The translations under genes and the position numbers were made by a program. From the NCBI GenBank assembly GCA_035286595.1, contig DATEDA010000043.1:1-18976 (forward strand): 18,976 nt of DNA. Direction: 5' to 3'. The notes under the pieces are model-generated. The model saw nothing but the letters and a program-made list of their open reading frames with translations. It did no database searches and had not been told where the DNA came from. Each line of letters begins with the position of its first letter. Positions within the stretch are counted from its first letter, which is position 1. Below, one piece after another: positions 6,672 to 16,067 of this stretch. The stretch is from DATEDA01 sp035286595 (lineage in GTDB: Bacteria > Pseudomonadota > Gammaproteobacteria > Burkholderiales > SG8-39).

Positions 6672-7700
6672 ATGAACCACGCCGCGGCGCAGCGCGCCGA
6701 CGCCGATCTCATCCGCTCGCTGGAGGCGGCCAGCTACCACCCGCTCTGGGACCGCTACAAGCGCATCACGCCGATGGCGCCGCGCGAGCGGGACCGGCCG
6801 ATGCACTGGCGCTGGCGCGACTTCGAGCCGCTCGCCGGCCGCGCCGCCAAGGAGGTGCCCATCGCGGACGTGGAGCGGCGCGCGATCATCTGCGTGAATC
6901 CGGCCTTCGGCGGCGAGACGGTGACGACGTCGAACCTCATCGCCGCGTTCACCATCCTCGAACCCGGCGATCACGCGGTGCCGCACCGCCACACCGCGGC
7001 GGCGATCCGGTTCGCGACGCGCGCCGAAGGCGCGGTCACGATCGTCAACGGCCGCCGCTGCGAGATGCAGCCCGGCGACCTCGTGCTGACGCCCCCGATG
7101 TGCTGGCACGGCCACATCAACGAGTCCAGCCATCGCACGTACTGGTTCGACGCGGCGAACATGCCGCTCATCTGCGGGCTCGAGGCGAGCTTCTTCGAGC
7201 CGGGCAACCGCGACAACCCCGAGTTCTGGAAGGTCGATGAAGGCGAGGAGCGCCTGTACCGCGCGTCCGGCCTCGCGCCGGCGACCGATCCGCCGCACGT
7301 GACCCATTCGCCGAAGTACCGCTACCCCGGCGAGGAGGCCCGGCGTCTCCTGGATGCGCTGCCGCCGCGGCCTGACGGCTCCAAGTGGCTCCGCTACGTC
7401 AACCCGCTCAGCGGCGGGCCGGTGATGCCGACGCTCGACTGCTATGCCGGGCGGCTCGCGAAGGGCGCGGCGACGCAGCCGATGCGCGCGACGTGGAACG
7501 CGGTCGTGCTCGTGGTCTCGGGCGAAGGGCGCTCGACGGTCGGCGAGCAGGCCTTCGAGTGGTCGCAGCACGATGTCTTCACCGTGCCGCACTGGACCTG
7601 GGCATCGCACCGGGCGGCGAGCGCGAGCGCCGACCTCTTTCTCGTCACCGATCGCTCGGTCTACGAGGCGCTCGACCTCGCCCGGGTCGAGACGCAATGA
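6672..7700 (+). CDS. Gentisate 1,2-dioxygenase-like bicupin
   Basis: This 342-residue protein resembles gentisate, 1-hydroxy-2-naphthoate and salicylate 1,2-dioxygenases, Fe(II) bicupins that cleave aromatic rings. The N-terminal cupin carries the metal site: His105 and His107 in PHRHTAAAIRF and His146 in PPMCWHGH. The 39-residue gap from His107 to His146 equals that recalled for salicylate dioxygenase (H121, H160). The second cupin (LVVSGEGRSTVGEQAFEW then VFTVPHWTW) lacks a full His set, as is normal. GAGGAG lies 8 bases before the ATG. The gene ends 7 bases before the GTG of the molybdopterin subunit, so the two are cotranscribed. Ring cleavage of a hydroxylated aromatic acid is the likely activity. 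The actual substrate may differ, since the protein looks divergent from characterised gentisate enzymes. Confidence 0.85.
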   Translation: MNHAAAQRADADLIRSLEAASYHPLWDRYKRITPMAPRERDRPMHWRWRDFEPLAGRAAKEVPIADVERRAIICVNPAFGGETVTTSNLIAAFTILEPGDHAVPHRHTAAAIRFATRAEGAVTIVNGRRCEMQPGDLVLTPPMCWHGHINESSHRTYWFDAANMPLICGLEASFFEPGNRDNPEFWKVDEGEERLYRASGLAPATDPPHVTHSPKYRYPGEEARRLLDALPPRPDGSKWLRYVNPLSGGPVMPTLDCYAGRLAKGAATQPMRATWNAVVLVVSGEGRSTVGEQAFEWSQHDVFTVPHWTWASHRAASASADLFLVTDRSVYEALDLARVETQ

Positions 7701-7707
7701 CGCGGCG

Positions 7708-10091
<2,384 letters not shown>

Positions 10092-10095
<4 letters not shown>

Positions 10096-10592
10096 ACCGC
10101 CTCGAAGCGCAGGCGCTTGACGCGGTCCATGTTCATGCCCTCGATGCGGATGAGCTGCGTCGGCCCGCGGCGGCGGGGCGAATGCAGGTCGCCCTCGTTG
10201 TAGAGGTACGCGGTCCCGGGAGTGAGCTTGTAGGTGCGCACCGGTCGCGCCTTGCCCGCCACGCCCTCGCTCGCCGGCGCGACCAGCGCGTAGTCGGTCA
10301 TCTCGGTCTCGCCCCGAGCCTGCCCGTAGATCGCCCACGACGGGCCGTGGTCGTGCGGCGGCGAGTCCTTCGGCCCGGAATAGTTGTGAGCGAGGACGCA
10401 GAAGCCGAGCTCGGGGTCCTCGTAGAGCACCTGCCGCTCCGGCGTGGCCTCGCCGACGCTGGATGCCACGAACTGCGAGTCGCGCAGCAGCTCCTCGAGG
10501 CGCACGCAGATCTTGCGTCGTCCGGACGGGCCGGGCTCCGACTTGAGGATGGTCCGGCACTCGCCGGCGAACTGCTCGAGGGTCGTCTTCAT
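10092..10592 (-). CDS. Cysteine dioxygenase-like single-cupin protein
   Basis: This 166-residue cytoplasmic cupin resembles the cysteine/thiol dioxygenase group. The first cupin motif reads PPHDHGPSWAIYGQARGETE with His80 and His82; the third likely ligand is His137 in YNEGDLHSP. This 3-His pattern binds Fe(II) in thiol dioxygenases. I see no residue that assigns cysteine, mercaptopropionate or another substrate, so the name is a family label. The ATG at 10592 has GGAGG 12 bases upstream, rather far, but no better in-frame start exists. It lies 53 bases downstream of the TRAP large permease on the same strand and is probably the last gene of that transcript. Its stop overlaps the convergent molybdopterin subunit's stop by 3 bases (10093-10094 shared inside CCTAG). 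Context suggests it acts on, or senses, the imported compound. Confidence 0.75.
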
Positions 10593-10645
10593 GCCGTTAC
10601 GATACCTCCGAGGAAGGACGTTTGCACCCGCTCGCAGGCCTGACG

Positions 10646-11929
10646 TCAGAACTTCAGGAAGCTCGGCAACCAGAGCGACAGCGCCGGCACGTAGGTGACG
10701 AGCAGCAGCGCGAGGCACATCGCGCCGTAGAACGGCCACAGCTCCTTCGACACTTCCTCCATCGTCACCTTGCCGATCGCGCAGCCGACGAAGAGCGTCG
10801 GTCCCACCGGCGGCGTGATCAGGCCGATGCCGAGGTTGAGGATCATGATCATCCCGAAGTGGACCGGGTCGACCCCGAACTTCACCACCACCGGCAGCAG
10901 GATCGGCGTGCAGATCAGCAGCATCGGCGCGAGGTCCATGAACGTGCCGAGCAGCAGCAGCAGCAAGTTGATCAGGAACAGCAGGACGTACTTGTTCTCG
11001 GTGATCGTCAGGAAGAACGCGGTCGCCTTGGCCGGGATCTGCATGATCGCCATCATGTAGCCGAAGCCGACCGAGAAGCCGATCAGCATCATCACCATCG
11101 CCACGGTCTTGACGACCCGATGCATGAGCTTGGGCAAGTCGCGCCACTTGTAGTCGCGGTAGACGAACACGGTGACGAGGAACGCGTACACGCAGGCGAC
11201 CGCGGCGGACTCGGTGGCGGTGAAGATGCCCGACAGGATCCCGCCCATGATGATGACGATCGTGATCAGCCCCCAGAACGCGTCCAGGATGATGCCCGGC
11301 ACCCGCGCGAGCGGCACCGCTTCCTCCTTCGGATAGCCCCGCCGGTACGCGGTCCACATCACGAGCCCGATCAGGCACAGCCCGAAGAGGAGCCCCGGGA
11401 AGACCCCAGCGAGAAAGAGGTGGGCGATCGAGATCGTGCCGCCGGCGGCGAGCGAGTAGATCACCGCGTTGTGCGAGGGCGGGATCATGAGCGCCTGAAC
11501 CGATCCGCAGATCGTGACGTTGGTCGCGAACACCCTCGGGTAGCCCTGCTTCACCATCTGCGGGATCATCACCGAGCCGATCGAGGCGGTGTCCGCCACC
11601 GACGAGCCCGAGATGGCGCCGAAGAGGGTGCTCGCGAGCACGTTGACGAGCGCGAGCCCCCCGCGGATGAAGCCGACGAACACCTTGGCGAGGTTGACGA
11701 GCCGCGCCGCCATCCCGCCCTCGGCCATGATCGCGCCGGCGAGCACGAAGAACGGGATCGCGAGCAGCGCGAAGTCGTCGGTGCCGTCGGAGATCTTGAG
11801 CATCACCGCCTCGAGCGGGATGTCCACCCACAGCGCAGCGAGGATCGCCGCGAGGCCGAGCGCGTAGGCGACCGGCACGCCGATCGCGCAGAGGACGGCG
11901 AACGAGCCGAGGAGGACGAGGATCTCCAT
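10646..11929 (-). CDS. dctM: TRAP transporter large permease (DctM family)
   Basis: This 427-residue inner-membrane protein has about 11-12 hydrophobic helices and belongs to the DctM subunit family, which couples sodium-driven import of organic acids to the periplasmic binding protein. Typical segments are FALLAIPFFVLAGAIMAEGG, LFGAISGSSVADTASIGSVM, MIPPSHNAVIYSLAAGGTIS, SGIFTATESAAVA and LGIGLITPPVGPTLFVGCAI. Length is normal for the family. The ATG is 3 bases after the DctQ stop, with GGAG inside the end of the DctQ gene, so the two are translated together. The symbol names the family only; it does not imply C4-dicarboxylate as substrate. Confidence 0.96.
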   Translation of the reverse strand: MEILVLLGSFAVLCAIGVPVAYALGLAAILAALWVDIPLEAVMLKISDGTDDFALLAIPFFVLAGAIMAEGGMAARLVNLAKVFVGFIRGGLALVNVLASTLFGAISGSSVADTASIGSVMIPQMVKQGYPRVFATNVTICGSVQALMIPPSHNAVIYSLAAGGTISIAHLFLAGVFPGLLFGLCLIGLVMWTAYRRGYPKEEAVPLARVPGIILDAFWGLITIVIIMGGILSGIFTATESAAVACVYAFLVTVFVYRDYKWRDLPKLMHRVVKTVAMVMMLIGFSVGFGYMMAIMQIPAKATAFFLTITENKYVLLFLINLLLLLLGTFMDLAPMLLICTPILLPVVVKFGVDPVHFGMIMILNLGIGLITPPVGPTLFVGCAIGKVTMEEVSKELWPFYGAMCLALLLVTYVPALSLWLPSFLKF

Positions 11930-11932
11930 GCG

Positions 11933-12457
11933 CTACTCCAGCGCGCCCGGCTGGTCGCGGTACATCACCGAGGTGTCGGGCGGCGGCCCGATCCAGAGGC
12001 GCTCGGTGATGAAGAGCAGCGTGAAGAAACCGCCGATCGGGATCGGGAGATAGGTGAGTCCGACCGACAGCCCGGGAAACTCGGCGATCGACTGATGCCA
12101 CAGGGCGCGGGAGAGCTGCCCGCCGTACCCGACCATGAACAGGCAGATCGCCACCATGCACGCGTCCGCCGCGCCGAGCAGGAGCCGCCGCTTCCCGGGG
12201 CTCACGGCCCTGACCAGCGCCTCCACCGCGATGTGGACCTTCGCCCGGTAAACCGCCGCGCCGCCGAGAAAGGAGAACATCACCATCATCAGCACCGCCG
12301 CCGGCTCGGGCCAGGAAAGCGGGCTGTCCACGACGTAGCGCATGAACACGCCGAGCGGGATGATCAGCGTGATGATCACGAGCGCGGCGGCGGAGACGAC
12401 GATGCAGGCGAGGTACAGCCGCTCCATCGCCTGCACGTAGCGGGCCTTCAGGTCCAT
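11933..12457 (-). CDS. dctQ: TRAP transporter small permease (DctQ family)
   Basis: This 174-residue membrane protein has four hydrophobic helices, the standard DctQ layout: ACIVVSAAALVIITLIIPLG, then a loop with FMRYVVDSPLSWPEPAA, AVLMMVMFSFLGGAAVYRAK, and two C-terminal helices ending near ITERLWIG. It scaffolds the large permease in the membrane. I chose ATG at 12457 because GGGG (12466-12469) lies 8 bases before it; a GTG at 12466 in the same frame would add 3 residues but has almost no leader after the terminator. The gene begins only 15 bases beyond the U-tract of a rho-independent terminator, so its expression depends on partial read-through from the binding-protein gene. Confidence 0.93.
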   Translation of the reverse strand: MDLKARYVQAMERLYLACIVVSAAALVIITLIIPLGVFMRYVVDSPLSWPEPAAVLMMVMFSFLGGAAVYRAKVHIAVEALVRAVSPGKRRLLLGAADACMVAICLFMVGYGGQLSRALWHQSIAEFPGLSVGLTYLPIPIGGFFTLLFITERLWIGPPPDTSVMYRDQPGALE

Positions 12458-12471
12458 CCGCAACACCCCGC

Positions 12472-12501
12472 AAAAAACAGGCCGCCCCGCGGCGGCCTGT
12501 T
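12472..12501 (-). terminator. Rho-independent terminator between TRAP binding-protein and permease genes
   Basis: Read leftward, the DNA gives AACAGGCCGCC (12501-12491), loop GCGG, then GGCGGCCTGTT (12486-12476), a perfect 11-bp stem. The second arm runs into a six-T tract (12477-12472) followed by GCGG. This is a textbook intrinsic terminator. It sits 21 bases after the binding-protein stop and 15 bases before the small permease start. It would let the binding protein be made in excess over the membrane subunits, a ratio expected for TRAP systems. Confidence 0.88.
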
Positions 12502-12521
12502 GTCGGACGACTGCTTCCGGG

Positions 12522-13517
12522 CTACTTCGTTGCTTCGATGCGCTTGATCAGCGCGGTGTGCTTCGACCCGTACTTCTCGCGGACCGGCTTGGTGGCATCG
12601 TAGAACACCTTCTTGTCCACCTCGACGAACGTCACGCCGCCCGCCTTGAGCTTGGCCACCGAGTCGGCGACCATCGCGTCCCACAGCTTGCGCTGCTCGA
12701 GCTGGGCCTCGCGCGAGACCTTCCTGATCAGGTCCTGGTCGGCCTTGGACAGCTTGTCCCAGCTGATCTTCGAGAAAACGAGGATCTCGGGGATGATCAG
12801 GTGGCCGGTGAGGCTGTAGAACTTGGTGACCTGGTAGTGGTTCTGCGTCAGCAGCGACGGCGGATTGTTCTCCGCGCCGTCGACGACGCCGGTCTGCAGC
12901 GCGTTGTAGAGCTCCTGGAAGCCCATCGCGACGCCGTTCCCCCCCATCGCGTTCATCGTCTCGACGAAGATCGGGTTGCCCATCATGCGGATCTTCTGGC
13001 CCTTGAGATCGGCCGGTCCCTTGATCGGCTTCTTCGCGTAGACGCTGCGCGTGCCGGCGTCCATCCAGGCGAGCCCGACCAGCTTCGCGTTCGGGTTGGC
13101 GGTGAGCTTCGCGAGCAGCTCGGCGCCGATCGGGCCGTCGATCACCTTCCGCATGTGCGCCTCGTCGCGGAACATGAACGGCAGGTTGAAGACGTTGAGC
13201 TCGTCGACGATCGGGCCCATCGGGCCGACCGAGATGCGCGCGATCTGCAGCGCGCCGACCTGGGCCTGCTCGATCATCTCCTTCTCGCCGCCGAGCTGCA
13301 TGGCGGGGAACATCTGGATCGACAGCCGGCCGTTGGTCTGCGCCTCGAGCTTCTTGCCCATGCGCACCACCGCCTCGACCGTCGGGTAGCCGAGCGCGTG
13401 GACATCGGTCGCCTTGAGCACCATCTTCTGCTGGGCGAGCCCGGCGGCCGGGGCGCCCAGCGCGCCGGCGCCCAGAACGACGGCGCAGGCGGTCAGGAAT
13501 CGACGACGTTGGAACAT
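12522..13517 (-). CDS. dctP: TRAP transporter substrate-binding protein (DctP family)
   Basis: This 331-residue periplasmic protein has the DctP fold. The N terminus MFQRRRFLTACAVV fits a twin-arginine signal (RRxFL) and could also be Sec; cleavage after GLA (residue 28) is likely. Family markers are the ligand-clamping Arg177 in GQKIRMMGNP, Arg157 in AGTRSVYAKK, EMIEQAQVGALQIARIS, and FQELYNALQTGVVDGAENN (200-218), where the last segment is the signature near the binding site. These fit an organic-acid ligand bound through its carboxylate. The ATG has AAAGGAGG 7 bases upstream and lies behind a clear promoter. It is the first gene of the leftward TRAP operon and is followed by a terminator. 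Exact ligand is unknown. Confidence 0.95.
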   Translation of the reverse strand: MFQRRRFLTACAVVLGAGALGAPAAGLAQQKMVLKATDVHALGYPTVEAVVRMGKKLEAQTNGRLSIQMFPAMQLGGEKEMIEQAQVGALQIARISVGPMGPIVDELNVFNLPFMFRDEAHMRKVIDGPIGAELLAKLTANPNAKLVGLAWMDAGTRSVYAKKPIKGPADLKGQKIRMMGNPIFVETMNAMGGNGVAMGFQELYNALQTGVVDGAENNPPSLLTQNHYQVTKFYSLTGHLIIPEILVFSKISWDKLSKADQDLIRKVSREAQLEQRKLWDAMVADSVAKLKAGGVTFVEVDKKVFYDATKPVREKYGSKHTALIKRIEATK

Positions 13518-13524
13518 GCAAGTT

Positions 13525-13532
13525 CCTCCTTT
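13525..13532 (-). promoter_or_regulatory. Strong ribosome binding site of the TRAP binding-protein gene
   Basis: Leftward, AAAGGAGG stands 7 bases before the ATG at 13517. It is among the best Shine-Dalgarno matches in the window and fixes the start codon. High translation fits a binding protein needed in excess. Confidence 0.8.
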
Positions 13533-13553
13533 GCGTGGCAGTTCAGGGAATGA

Positions 13554-13563
13554 AACAATTGTT
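13554..13563. promoter_or_regulatory. AACAATTGTT palindrome, candidate operator
   Basis: This perfect 10-bp palindrome is A+T-rich in an otherwise G+C-rich region. It lies about 14-23 bases downstream of the predicted TRAP -10 box, just past the expected transcription start and before the ribosome site. That is a classic place for a repressor operator. No regulator gene is present in the window, so the protein bound, if any, is unknown. Confidence 0.4.
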
Positions 13564-13576
13564 CTCGTTTGGGGTA

Positions 13577-13605
13577 TTCATAGCACAGACATTCCCGGCT
13601 GGCAA
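13577..13605 (-). promoter_or_regulatory. Sigma70-type promoter of the TRAP operon
   Basis: Leftward, TTGCCA (13605-13600, 5 of 6 to the -35 consensus) is followed after exactly 17 bases by TATGAA (13582-13577, 4 of 6), with an extended TG one base before the -10. Transcription should begin near 13570, giving a leader of about 50 bases to the ATG at 13517. The candidate operator at 13554-13563 lies inside this leader. Confidence 0.65.
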
Positions 13606-13669
13606 ACGACGCCGGTGGCGAGCCGGCTGGCCGTAGTCTACAGTCGCCGGCGTACTCCCGGAGGAGGGG

Positions 13670-14101
13670 ATGGAGCGCTTCCACGTCGAGGTCGGCGACC
13701 AGGCCGAGTTCTCGAAGACGATCACCGAGACCGACCTCGCACTCTTCGCCGCCGTGAGCGGCGACTTCGACCCGATCCACGTCGACGAGGCGTACGCGCG
13801 CACGACGCCGTTCGGACGCCGCATCGCGCACGGCGCCCTGTCGCTCGCGCTCCTGTCGACCGTCTCGGCCCTGATCAGCCGCCGGGCGCGCGAGCGCGGC
13901 AGCCGCGGCACCTCGGTGTCGCTCGGCTACGACCGGATCCGGTTCCTCGCGCCGGTGTTCGTGGGCGACACCCTCACCGCGCGCTACACCGTGCTCGAGC
14001 TCGACCCGGCGACGCAGCGCAGCCGCTCCAAGGTCGAGGTTCTCAAGGCGGACGGCGAGCTCGCCGTCGCCGGCGAGCACCTGATGAAGTGGCTTCCGTG
14101 A
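13670..14101 (+). CDS. MaoC-like (R)-specific enoyl-CoA hydratase
   Basis: This 143-residue hotdog-fold protein matches MaoC/PhaJ hydratases, which add water to enoyl-CoA. The hydratase-2 motif is intact: SGDFDPIHVDEAYARTTPFG, with the catalytic pair Asp32 and His37 spaced as in PhaJ (Asp31/His36), then RRIAHGALSLALLS. The C-terminal strands read YDRIRFLAPVFVGDTLTARY. The ATG follows GGAGGAGGGG. It overlaps the acyl-CoA dehydrogenase gene by 4 bases (GTGA), so the pair would carry out successive steps of an acyl-CoA oxidation. It is divergent from the TRAP operon across 152 bases. The acyl chain handled is not evident; mesaconyl-type or branched substrates are possible for stand-alone MaoC proteins. 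Confidence 0.92.
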   Translation: MERFHVEVGDQAEFSKTITETDLALFAAVSGDFDPIHVDEAYARTTPFGRRIAHGALSLALLSTVSALISRRARERGSRGTSVSLGYDRIRFLAPVFVGDTLTARYTVLELDPATQRSRSKVEVLKADGELAVAGEHLMKWLP

Positions 14102-15270
14102 CCACCGCCGGCGCCCCCAGCCCGCTGCTCGCCGAGCGCCACCGCCTGATCGGGGACACGGTCCGGCGGTTCGCCGACCGTCACATCCGCCCGATCGCCG
14201 GCGAGCTCGACGAGACTGAAGGCTTTCCCGCCGACCTCTACGGCGAGATGGCCGGGCTCGGGCTGTTCGGAATCGCGGTGCCCGAGAAGCTCGGCGGCGC
14301 CGGTGGGGACGTCCTCGCCTACGCGGTCGTTATGGAGGAGCTCGCCCGGGGCTACGCCTCGGTCGCCGATCAGTGCGGGCTGGTGGAGCTCGTCGCCACG
14401 CTGCTCGCCGAGCACGGCAGCGCGGCGCAGCAAGCACGTTACCTGCGCCCGCTGCTCAAGGCGGAGCGCCGCTGCGCCTACGCGCTGACCGAGCCCGAGG
14501 CGGGCTCGGACCTGTCGAGCGTGCGAACCACGGCGACGCGGACCGCGCGGGGCTGGACGCTCACCGGGAGCAAGATCTGGATCCACAACGCGCCGGTGTG
14601 CGACTTCGCCGTCGTCCTCGCTCGCTCCGACGCGGCGGCCGAAGGCGCGCGCCCCCGCCGCGGGGGGATGAGCATCTTCGTGGTCGACAGCGACCGGCCG
14701 GGATTCGCCGCGGGCCGCAAGGAACACAAGATGGGCCAGCGGGCCTCCCAGGTCGGCGCGCTCACTTTCGACGACGTGCGGCTGCCCGCCGACGCCCTCC
14801 TCGGTCCCGAGGGCCGCGGGTTCCAGCTCATGATGGGCGTGCTCGACAAGGGTCGGGTCGGCATCGGCGCGCTCGCGGTCGGGATCCTCCAGGCGGCCCT
14901 CGAGGCGTCCATCGAGTACGCAAAGGTTCGGCGGCAATTCGGGCAGCGGATCGCCGATTTCCAGGCGGTGCAGTGGCTGGTCGCGGACATGGCCAAGGAT
15001 ACGCACGCCGCGCGGCTGCTCGTGCACGCCGCGGCGGCGAAGCTCGATGCCGGGGAGCGGGCCACTCTCGAAGCATCGATCGCGAAGTGCTTCGCCTCGG
15101 ACGCCGCGGTGCTGCACGCCGCGAATGCGGTGCAGATCCACGGCGGCTCGGGCTATATCCGCGGGTTCGAGGTCGAGCGCCTCTACCGCGACGCCAAGAT
15201 CACCCAGATCTACGAGGGCACGAACCAGATCCAGCGGCTCATCATGGCGCGTCAGCTGCTGGGGGAATGA
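14098..15270 (+). CDS. Acyl-CoA dehydrogenase
   Basis: This 390-residue FAD enzyme would oxidise an acyl-CoA to the enoyl-CoA used by the neighbouring hydratase. Seen in order are the N-terminal helical domain (AERHRLIGDTVRRFADRHIR), the flavin/substrate signature CAYALTEPEAGSDLSSVR, SKIWIHNAP, the linker KMGQRASQVGALTFDDVRLP, ARRQFGQ-like VRRQFGQRIADFQAVQ, and the C-terminal VQIHGGSGYIRGFEVERLYR. The catalytic base is Glu373 in QIYEGTNQIQRL, the position used by short-chain enzymes. The GTG start overlaps the stop of the MaoC gene as GTGA, and the conserved N terminus begins soon after, so coupling is clear. Length is normal. The electron acceptor (ETF) is not encoded here. The substrate class cannot be fixed by eye. 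Confidence 0.95.
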   Translation: MTTAGAPSPLLAERHRLIGDTVRRFADRHIRPIAGELDETEGFPADLYGEMAGLGLFGIAVPEKLGGAGGDVLAYAVVMEELARGYASVADQCGLVELVATLLAEHGSAAQQARYLRPLLKAERRCAYALTEPEAGSDLSSVRTTATRTARGWTLTGSKIWIHNAPVCDFAVVLARSDAAAEGARPRRGGMSIFVVDSDRPGFAAGRKEHKMGQRASQVGALTFDDVRLPADALLGPEGRGFQLMMGVLDKGRVGIGALAVGILQAALEASIEYAKVRRQFGQRIADFQAVQWLVADMAKDTHAARLLVHAAAAKLDAGERATLEASIAKCFASDAAVLHAANAVQIHGGSGYIRGFEVERLYRDAKITQIYEGTNQIQRLIMARQLLGE

Positions 15271-15292
15271 GGGGGGACGGGCGCGAAGCGGG

Positions 15293-16006
15293 TCAGCGCC
15301 GGGCACCGCGGAACACGAACCGCGTGGCAAGCCGGAACGGCGCCGCCGGCTCCGGCTGCTCGAACAGACAGACCCCGTCGACCCGCAATGGGGCCGCGGG
15401 GAGCGCAGCGATCGCCTCGCGGGCGCCGGCGATGAGCGCGGTCACCTCATGCGGCGTCGCCTCCTCGAGGCTGCCCGTGAGCGTGAGGTGGAACCGGTAC
15501 TCGGCGAACACGTAGGGATACCCCCACTCCTCGAGATACCGGTCCTGGCGCGGCGACAGGCCCGTGCGGCGGCGGCGGTCGAACTCGGCGGCCGGGAGCG
15601 GCGCCCGGAACGCCTCGAACTCGCGAACGCAGTCGGCTGCAAGCTCGTTGACGCGGCTCTCGCGTGTCGCCGGGACAAGCGCGAGGAAGTCGGCGAGCCG
15701 CGTCACCTCGAACGGCGGGAGCGGGATCGATCGGCGCGCCCGGCAGAACCGGGCCAGGGCGTCGGCGAGTGCGTTCCGGGTCGTGCCCTCGCGCAGGGCG
15801 AACGGCGCTTTCAGCGTCCCGTGAAAGCCATACTTTCGCGGCTCGGTGGTGAGCGCGTGGAACGCCTCGGGCGCGAGCCCGGCGATCGCCGGCTGCTCGA
15901 CGCGCTCCCCGGTCGCGGCGTCGCGGCCGAGCCAGCGGGCGCCGAACCGCCACCAGCCGCTCGACGTCCGCGGCGCGAAGTAGAGGGCGTACCGGGAAGC
16001 AGACAT
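15293..16006 (-). CDS. DUF1045 / 2H phosphoesterase-like protein
   Basis: This 237-residue protein has the DUF1045 layout, a 2H-phosphoesterase relative often found in phosphonate (phn) clusters. It starts MSASRYALYFAP, a form common to the family. The two catalytic H-x-T motifs are present: His62-Gly-Thr64 in KYGFHGTLKAPF and His173-Leu-Thr175 in RFHLTLTGSL. In 2H enzymes these pairs act on cyclic or 2'-phosphate bonds; the DUF1045 reaction is not established to my knowledge. No C-P lyase gene is present here. It is 61 bases downstream of the kinase-receiver gene on the same strand and converges on the acyl-CoA dehydrogenase gene with 22 bases between. Family call is good; role is unknown. 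Confidence 0.85.
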   Translation of the reverse strand: MSASRYALYFAPRTSSGWWRFGARWLGRDAATGERVEQPAIAGLAPEAFHALTTEPRKYGFHGTLKAPFALREGTTRNALADALARFCRARRSIPLPPFEVTRLADFLALVPATRESRVNELAADCVREFEAFRAPLPAAEFDRRRRTGLSPRQDRYLEEWGYPYVFAEYRFHLTLTGSLEEATPHEVTALIAGAREAIAALPAAPLRVDGVCLFEQPEPAAPFRLATRFVFRGARR

Positions 16007-16050
16007 GCGGTACTCGAACGCTCGGCTCCCGCCGCCCTACTCGCGCCCCG

Positions 16051-16067
16051 GCGGCGAAGCGCGCCGC
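16051..16067 (-). other. Short GC hairpin just after the kinase-receiver gene
   Basis: GCGGCG (16051-16056) and CGCCGC (16062-16067) form a 6-bp stem with a 5-base loop, directly next to the stop codon of the kinase-receiver gene (16068-16070). No T run follows leftward, so termination is uncertain. It may weakly separate the signalling genes from the DUF1045 gene. Confidence 0.25.

Noticed and set aside
10622..12547. 641-codon rightward frame opposite the TRAP permease genes
   Set aside because: It is dominated by His, Glu, Asp and Arg, the typical antisense image of hydrophobic membrane-protein codons, and the reverse strand encodes unmistakable DctM and DctQ.
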